From contig JBDZUZ010000070.1 in NCBI GenBank assembly GCA_040255445.1, positions 1 through 19,965 of the forward strand: a stretch of DNA of 19,965 nucleotides. The letters are read 5' to 3'. Shown piece by piece: positions 15,575 to 19,965 of the stretch; within the stretch, counting starts at the first letter, position 1; every line of letters begins with the position of its first letter. The DNA is from JBDZUZ01 sp040255445 (GTDB lineage Bacteria; Planctomycetota; Phycisphaerae; Phycisphaerales; UBA1924). Position numbers and translations under genes: made by a program. Under the pieces are notes generated by a model. The model searched no databases. It was not told where the DNA came from and worked only from the letters and a program-made list of their open reading frames with translations.

Positions 15575-16125
15575 CCGCCACCACGCCCAAGCCGCCCGCA
15601 GCACCACCGATGGCTGCCTCCATCACCTTCCGCACCACCGTCGAACCCGCCGACATCGAGCGGGTCCGCGCCATGGTCCGCGCTACCGGCTTCTTCTCCG
15701 ATTCCGAGGTCGATGTCGCCGCGGAACTCGTCGAGGAAACCGTTGAGGACGGCGACGCCTCCGGCTACCACTTCATCTTCGCGGTCGAGAACGCCGCAAC
15801 GCCCGACGACCCCGGTGCGCAGCGCGTCCTCGGCTACACCTGCTTCGGCGCGATCCCCTGCACCGCCTCCAGCTACGACCTCTACTGGATCGCCGTCGAC
15901 CCCGCCGCCCAGGGCCGCGGCATCGGCCGCCTCCTCGCGCACGAAACCGAACGCGCCATCGCCGCGATCGGCGGCCGCCGCGTCTACATCGAAACCTCCT
16001 CACGCCCGCAGTACGAACCCACCCGCGGCTTCTACACCGCCATCGGCTACACCCAGGCCGCATTCCTCCCCGACTTCTACGGCGAAGGCGACGGCAAATT
16101 GATCTACGTCAGAACGATCGCGTGA
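15571..16125 (+). CDS. GNAT-family N-acetyltransferase
   Basis: The 184-residue protein has a full GNAT core. RVLGYTCFGAIPCTASSYDLYWIAVDP is followed by the acetyl-CoA loop QGRGIGRLL, then RRVYIETSSRPQYEPTRGFYTAIGYTQ, typical of the C-terminal strands. It starts with ATGA, sharing bases with the stop of the fusion gene, so translation is coupled. In archaea and some bacteria a GNAT enzyme (AblB) acetylates beta-lysine made by a kamA homologue to give the osmolyte N-epsilon-acetyl-beta-lysine. This gene is in the right neighbourhood for that, but AblB is longer (about 270 residues), so the reaction here is open. It ends the gene string; a hairpin follows 9 bases after the stop. Confidence 0.88.
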   Translation: MTATTPKPPAAPPMAASITFRTTVEPADIERVRAMVRATGFFSDSEVDVAAELVEETVEDGDASGYHFIFAVENAATPDDPGAQRVLGYTCFGAIPCTASSYDLYWIAVDPAAQGRGIGRLLAHETERAIAAIGGRRVYIETSSRPQYEPTRGFYTAIGYTQAAFLPDFYGEGDGKLIYVRTIA

Positions 16126-16134
16126 GATTGTGGT

Positions 16135-16152
16135 GCAGGCGTCCTCGCCTGC
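16135..16152. terminator. Perfect hairpin, REP-like, after the kamA gene string
   Basis: GCAGGCG-TCCT-CGCCTGC is a perfect 7-bp stem 9 bases after the stop of the last gene, preceded by TGTGGT. No T-run follows. The wording resembles short palindromes I associate with dispersed repeats in planctomycete-like genomes, so it may be a repeat acting as terminator or mRNA end. Confidence 0.45.
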
Positions 16153-16252
16153 TTCCGCTGACGTGCTGGCCCGAACCACGCGGACCGGAGCCGGCACATT
16201 CATCCCACACCCCTCGGCATCCAGTATGGACCATAGAGCGCCGACCGGTCGA

Positions 16253-16258
16253 TATACT
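16253..16258 (+). promoter_or_regulatory. -10 box TATACT before the DUF488 fusion gene
   Basis: TATACT ends 11 bases before the ATG at 16270, so the leader would be only a few bases and no ribosome-binding site fits. No -35 box is seen at 16-18 bases. Confidence 0.45.
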
Positions 16259-16269
16259 CTTCCGCACGG

Positions 16270-17136
16270 ATGCTTCACCGCCAACGCCTCATTCTGTCCA
16301 TGCTCGCCGACGCCGGTGGCGAGGCCACGCACTTGGAGGTCACCAAGTGGGCTTTCCTCGCGCGCCATGAGTCCTCGGAGATGGGAAGTTCGTTCTATCA
16401 GTTCCTTCCCTACCAGTACGGACCGTTCTCCTTCGGCCTTTTCCAAGAGGCCGCGGCCATGGTGCGGGACGGTCTGATCGAGGAGGCGCCGGACGACCGG
16501 TGGCGGCTGACGCCGGCGGGACGCGCGGCGGGGAAGCTCGCGCCAGCTGCGGCAGCCAGTTCGGCACGGAACGTCGTCCGCCGCTTTGCCAACCAGTCGG
16601 GAAAGTCGCTGATTGACTACGTATACGAGCGGCACCCGTGGTACACGATCAACAGCAAGATCCGACGGCTCGCCCCCCGTCCTACGGCCCACCCCGCCGT
16701 GTACACCGCCGGATACGAAGGGCTGCTGATCGACGGCTTTCTGAACGGGCTGCTGAAGGCGGGGATCCAGCGGCTCATTGATGTGCGGAACAACCCGGTG
16801 TCGCGTCGTTACGGCTTCCACAAGAGCACGCTAACCCGCTTGTGCGGGAAGCTGGGGATCGACTATGTGCACCTGCCCCAGCTTGGCATCCGCTCCGGCG
16901 CGCGGCAGGATCTCGACCGGCCGGGAGCGCGTGCGGAGTTGTTCGAGACCTACAACGCCAAAACACTGACGACAGAATCCGCGGCTATTGACCGCGTCGC
17001 CAGCATGCTGGCCGATCGGCCGGGCGTACTGGTGTGCATGGAAGCCGAGCCCTGCGAATGCCACCGCTCTCACTTGGCCCGACCCGTCGCCGAGCGGAGT
17101 GGGCTTGAGATCAAGCACCTTGCCATCAATGCGTAG
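16270..17136 (+). CDS. Winged-helix-like domain fused to DUF488
   Basis: The 288-residue protein has two parts. Residues 1-90 (RLILSMLADAGGEATHLEVTKWAFLAR, YQFLPYQYGPFSFGLFQEAAAMVRDGLIEE) resemble the YwgA/Panacea-like helix-turn-helix fold found in antitoxins and regulators. Residues about 140-285 are a DUF488 domain: YTAGYEGLLIDGFL, IDVRNNPVSRRYGFHKSTL, GIDYVHLPQLG, and CMEAEPCECHRSHLA with conserved Cys and His. DUF488 has no settled function. Codon use is more mixed (many CGG, GGG, CTG) than in the gene string before it, hinting at separate origin. The next gene starts 9 bases after its stop, so they form a pair. Confidence 0.8.
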   Translation: MLHRQRLILSMLADAGGEATHLEVTKWAFLARHESSEMGSSFYQFLPYQYGPFSFGLFQEAAAMVRDGLIEEAPDDRWRLTPAGRAAGKLAPAAAASSARNVVRRFANQSGKSLIDYVYERHPWYTINSKIRRLAPRPTAHPAVYTAGYEGLLIDGFLNGLLKAGIQRLIDVRNNPVSRRYGFHKSTLTRLCGKLGIDYVHLPQLGIRSGARQDLDRPGARAELFETYNAKTLTTESAAIDRVASMLADRPGVLVCMEAEPCECHRSHLARPVAERSGLEIKHLAINA

Positions 17137-17145
17137 GAGAGGGAT

Positions 17146-17967
17146 ATGTCCGGCCCGGCTACGTCAACGCGGGTGCTGATCACAGTGATGACGTACCCGC
17201 ATCCGAGTGAGACGTACACGGAACTGGTCTGCACCGCTGGCGTTACCGAGGCCGGCGAGTGGGTACGGCTGTACCCGATCGACTACCGGTACCGGCCGCC
17301 CGAGCAGAAGTTTCGCAAGTACCAGTGGATCGAGCTCGAACTGGAGGCACGCGGCGCGGGAAACGATTCTCGGGCAGAAAGCCGCCGGCCGCGACTCGAC
17401 ACGATCCGTCTACTCGGGCGTCCTCTGAGCGCGGACCAGAACTGGCTGGCGCGACGGGAGATCATCGAGAAGCTCCCTGTATGGACTTTGAATCAACTGC
17501 GTGATCGGCACGACCAGGACCGAAAGGCAGGCCGGCCGCAAATCTCGCTGGGGGTTGTCAAACCGACCCGCATCCTCGATGTCGAGATCGAGCCGACGAG
17601 CGGGGATTGGAAGCCCGAATGGAAGGCCATGCTCAGCCAGGGCGTCCTTTTCGAAGACCCGCCGAAGGAGATCCGCAAGCTGCCCTTCACCTGGAAGTAC
17701 GTCTTCCAGTGCGCGGATAGCGGAGACGACACGCACCGAGCAATGAACGAAGACTGGGAGATCGGCGTCCTCTACTGGAAGGAAGTGCAGCGCCTCGGCT
17801 CTCCGGAAAGAGCGGCCGAATCAGTTCGGCAGAAGTGCCTGCAGATGGTCGGGGACGACCGAGATCCGCGGTTCTTCATGGGGACTGTCTTCCCGTACAA
17901 CACATGGATTGTGCTCGGAGTCTTCTGGCCGGCACGAGAGTCGCAGCCGCGGCTGTTTCCGTTGTAA
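17146..17967 (+). CDS. Unrecognised partner of the DUF488 gene (273 aa)
   Basis: The ATG at 17146 is preceded by AGGAGAGGG, a strong ribosome-binding site, 9 bases after the DUF488 fusion. The product is soluble, without signal peptide or membrane helix, and rich in Trp, Arg, Asp and Glu. Visible segments are VLITVMTYPHPSETYTELVCTAG with GEWVRLYPIDYRYR near the N-terminus, a middle with KLPFTWKYVFQCADSG, and a C-terminal FFMGTVFPYNTWIVLGVFWP. The N-terminal beta-rich stretch and the hydrophobic C-terminal strand suggest one compact fold. I do not recognise a catalytic motif. Strict pairing with DUF488 suggests a shared role such as nucleic-acid sensing or repair, which is inference only. Confidence 0.75.
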   Translation: MSGPATSTRVLITVMTYPHPSETYTELVCTAGVTEAGEWVRLYPIDYRYRPPEQKFRKYQWIELELEARGAGNDSRAESRRPRLDTIRLLGRPLSADQNWLARREIIEKLPVWTLNQLRDRHDQDRKAGRPQISLGVVKPTRILDVEIEPTSGDWKPEWKAMLSQGVLFEDPPKEIRKLPFTWKYVFQCADSGDDTHRAMNEDWEIGVLYWKEVQRLGSPERAAESVRQKCLQMVGDDRDPRFFMGTVFPYNTWIVLGVFWPARESQPRLFPL

Positions 17968-18085
17968 GCCCGCGGGACGGGAGAAACCGCCTGCCTCAGT
18001 GATCCCGATCCCACGCGTCCTGGTTCGGCTGCCGCCCACCCATGGACGAGGAGCCAACGCGCGTTCGCTCCGCCGGTCATGGCCC

Positions 18086-18134
18086 CCTCACGAAATCGTC
18101 AACGAAGGCCTCGTCGTCCCCCTGCCGCATCCCC
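18086..18134 (+). repeat. Direct repeat, copy A: duplicated 3' end of mrp
   Basis: This copy shares an unbroken 25-base match (18086-18110) and a further ATCCCC-ending block with the 3' end of mrp at 18898-18945, with about three substitutions and one extra C over 49 bases. Read on the reverse strand it still encodes RPSLTIS and a stop. It lies just beyond the HEAT-like gene and is not part of a recognised gene. Confidence 0.75.
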
Positions 18135-18151
18135 GGAGGTTGGCGCGCAAC

Positions 18152-18803
18152 TCAGATCGCCTTCAGTATCCGGATGGCCTTGTCAATCTCCTTTCGCACC
18201 CACCCTTTCGATGACTCACGCGCCTTCCGCAAGGTCGGGAGCAATTCCGCGAAGCCAGCTTCGCGCACAGCGTGTGCAGCATGCCCGCGCAGTTCCGGGA
18301 GCTTCAGCAGCGAATCGAGTGTCGCAACAGCCAACTCGCTCAATCGCCATCACCAGCGGCTCACGCACCTTCCCGAAGGTACTGTCAAAAACGATCTCGC
18401 GAATAGTGTCAAGATTCGCTTCCGTCGCCGCTTGGCCCGCAATATCCGCAACGTGCCAGAGATGCACGTCGATCTGCCGACCGATGCCGATGCGTATCGC
18501 ATCAGTCAGGATCTGAAACTTCAATTCACGAGCACATTTGACCCGTGAGATCATGATGACCAGTTCGGCATCGACCATACCGGCCGCCGCCGGATCTGGC
18601 AGCCAGCGCAAGAGCACACGGGCCTGTTCTGCGGTGCACCCGTCAACAAGGTCTGTCAACGATGCGACTCCGCAACCAGCCGCGGCAAGATCCGCGACGA
18701 TCATCTGCCGCACAGGCTCCATCGCGCGCGATCGTTTCTCCCACTCCACGCGATGGTGATCAGAGTTCTCGGCCAGCTTTCTCGCGAGTTCGTCCGAGTT
18801 CAC
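18152..18803 (-). pseudogene. HEAT-like protein gene broken by a frameshift
   Basis: From a GTG at 18803 the first frame encodes a helical protein (MNSDELARKLAENSDHHRVE ... TIREIVFDSTFGKVREPLVM) and then turns into Cys/Arg-rich nonsense ending at 18216. The neighbouring frame continues the sense as SELAVATLDSLLKLPELRGHAAHAVREAGFAELLPTLRKARESSKGWVRKEIDKAI to a stop at 18152. RGHAAHAVREAG is typical of HEAT-like repeats. A stop in the second frame at 18352-18350 places the shift between about 18350 and 18320. The joined product would be about 217 residues. It lies in the same direction as mrp, between two copies of the mrp 3' end. Sequencing error, a decayed gene and, less likely, recoding are possible. 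Function unknown. Confidence 0.7.
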
Positions 18804-18897
18804 CGGTGAGTTCCAGTACGTTCAAGCGATCCACCTACTACTCGCGAGCATGGACAAGCTTCCGCGACTCGACGCAACTTCAGCATCAAGGCGCACT

Positions 18898-18945
18898 CCT
18901 CACGAAATCGTCAACGAAGGCCGCACCGTCCCCTGCCGCATCCCC
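18898..18945 (+). repeat. Direct repeat, copy B: current 3' end of mrp
   Basis: This is the second copy of the repeat at 18086, in the same orientation and 812 bases away. On the reverse strand it encodes the last residues of mrp (GMRQGTVRPSLTIS) and its stop codon. The two copies bracket the frameshifted HEAT-like gene. Confidence 0.75.
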
Positions 18946-19965
18946 GCCAGCGCCACCTGATTCTCCAGGTTCGTGATCAACTCCTCCAGCGAAGCCTTCA
19001 GCCGCTTCCCCGGATCGTCCTTCCCCGTGAAGTTCGCCGTCGGGTCGCCGCTGTCGGAATTCGCCCGCAGCGCCATCGTGATCGGGATCGCGCCCAGGTA
19101 CGGCACCGCCAGCCGCTGCGCCATCATCTCCGCCCCGCCGCGGCCGAAGATGTCGTACACCTTGCCATCATCGCCGACGAAGTAGCTCATGTTCTCGACA
19201 ACGCCCAGGATGTCGATGTTCAGCTGCTGGAACATCTTCGCCGCCCGCACCGCATCGTCCTGCGCCACCTTCTGCGGCGTGCACACGATCACCGCGCCCG
19301 CGACCTTGAGCTGCTGCGCCATCGACAGCGGCACATCACCCGTCCCCGGCGGCAGATCGATGATCAGATAATCAAGGTGCCCCCACTCGGTCCGCTCGGT
19401 CAGCTGCGTGAAAGCGCCGTGCGCCATCGGCCCGCGCCAGATCAGCGGCTTGTCGGCATCAACCAGCTTCCCCATCGTCATCGCCTTGACGCCGTGCACC
19501 GTGAATGGCTGCAGCAGCCCGCGATGCACCAAGGGCTCGAGCGAACCCAGGTTCAGCATGGTCGGCATCGACGGCCCGTAGATATCGGCATCAAGGATGC
19601 CCACCGCGTGCCCCCGCCGCGCCAGCCCCACCGCGATGTTCAATGACACCGTGGACTTGCCCACACCACCCTTGCCCGCGCCCACCGCGATGATGTGCCG
19701 CACATCGCGCAGCGGATTGTCGCTCGCGGCATCACCCTTCAAACCCGGAATCGGCCGATGCCCCGGCGCGGCCTGCGAACCGCTCTTCTGTTCAGTCTGC
19801 TGCTGCGGCTTGGGCTCATTCGCACTGCCCGACGATGCACCACCCGCCGCGCTCTTCGCGGCGCCCGTCGCAGCACCCGCCGTCCCACCACCCGCGCCAC
19901 CCCCGCCACCCGCACCCGTCTTCGCAGCCCCGCTTCCAAACCGCTCCGCGTGCACAACCTTCCCG
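18900..19965 (-). CDS. mrp: Mrp/ApbC-type Fe-S carrier ATPase, 5' end outside window
   Basis: This P-loop ATPase family binds and delivers Fe-S clusters to apoproteins in the cytoplasm. It has the deviant Walker A GKGGVGKST, LDADIYGPSMPTML, LDYLIIDLPPGTGD, and CTPQKVAQDDAVRAAKMF, all diagnostic of Mrp/NBP35. Before the ATPase lies a Gly/Ala/Ser and Gln-rich linker of about 70 residues. A GTG at 19955 could be a start, but the frame stays open to the window edge and the family's N-terminal DUF59-like domain is missing, so the gene probably continues outside. The CxxC motif near ENMSYF, which holds the bridging cluster in many family members, is absent (SYFVGDDGKVYDIFG), as in actinobacterial Mrp. 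The last 13 residues lie in a duplicated DNA segment. Confidence 0.93.
   Translation of the reverse strand, partial: GKVVHAERFGSGAAKTGAGGGGGAGGGTAGAATGAAKSAAGGASSGSANEPKPQQQTEQKSGSQAAPGHRPIPGLKGDAASDNPLRDVRHIIAVGAGKGGVGKSTVSLNIAVGLARRGHAVGILDADIYGPSMPTMLNLGSLEPLVHRGLLQPFTVHGVKAMTMGKLVDADKPLIWRGPMAHGAFTQLTERTEWGHLDYLIIDLPPGTGDVPLSMAQQLKVAGAVIVCTPQKVAQDDAVRAAKMFQQLNIDILGVVENMSYFVGDDGKVYDIFGRGGAEMMAQRLAVPYLGAIPITMALRANSDSGDPTANFTGKDDPGKRLKASLEELITNLENQVALAGMRQGTVRPSLTIS

Noticed and set aside
13712..15607. A 631-codon open frame on the reverse strand
   Set aside because: It is a shadow of the GNAT-deacetylase gene, with acidic and Val/Gly-rich composition and no motif.
17968..18151. Possible small gene between the DUF488 partner and the HEAT-like gene
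   Set aside because: No frame has a ribosome-binding site or protein-like composition; apart from the mrp-derived repeat I see nothing in it.
16270..18803. Integrase or transposase expected near an apparent insertion
   Set aside because: None of the genes shows recombinase motifs, and no terminal inverted repeats were found around the block.

Overview
The window is very GC-rich DNA with strongly C- or G-ending codons. It most resembles a planctomycete, probably of the Phycisphaerae. The grounds are the family of the TonB-like proline-rich vWA protein, Mrp without the CxxC motif, the mixture of GTG and ATG starts, and start codons placed directly behind a -10 hexamer. This placement is inference from protein resemblance, and no marker RNA is present. 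No tRNA, rRNA, CRISPR array or transposase was seen.

Layout. Positions 1-4010 hold forward genes: the end of a DoxX-like membrane protein, an anchored vWA protein, thymidylate kinase (tmk), glycerol-3-phosphate acyltransferase (plsY) and a small acidic protein. A strong hairpin terminator at 4036-4067 separates them from a reverse pair (4122-7640): an exported tetratricopeptide-like protein followed by a PocR/GAF/SpoIIE-type phosphatase. Methionyl-tRNA synthetase (metG) is divergent to this pair (7767-9389).

Positions 9593-16125 are the most interesting block. It is one tight forward gene string: lysine 2,3-aminomutase (kamA, all lysine-specific residues present), a YkgJ-type cysteine-cluster protein, two different overlapping ATP-grasp ligases of the D-Ala-D-Ala ligase type, a fusion of an N-acetyltransferase to a histone-deacetylase/acetylpolyamine amidohydrolase domain, and a second acetyltransferase. 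Read together they suggest a pathway that makes beta-lysine, joins it by ATP-dependent amide bonds, and reversibly acetylates the product. The product is unknown, and I do not recognise the set as a named system.

Positions 16126-18897 look like an accessory insert with different codon use. They hold a winged-helix-like/DUF488 fusion, an unrecognised partner gene, and a frameshifted HEAT-like gene on the reverse strand. That last gene is bracketed by two direct copies of the 3' end of mrp, which suggests an insertion at the end of mrp. The window ends inside mrp/apbC (reverse strand, 5' end beyond the window).
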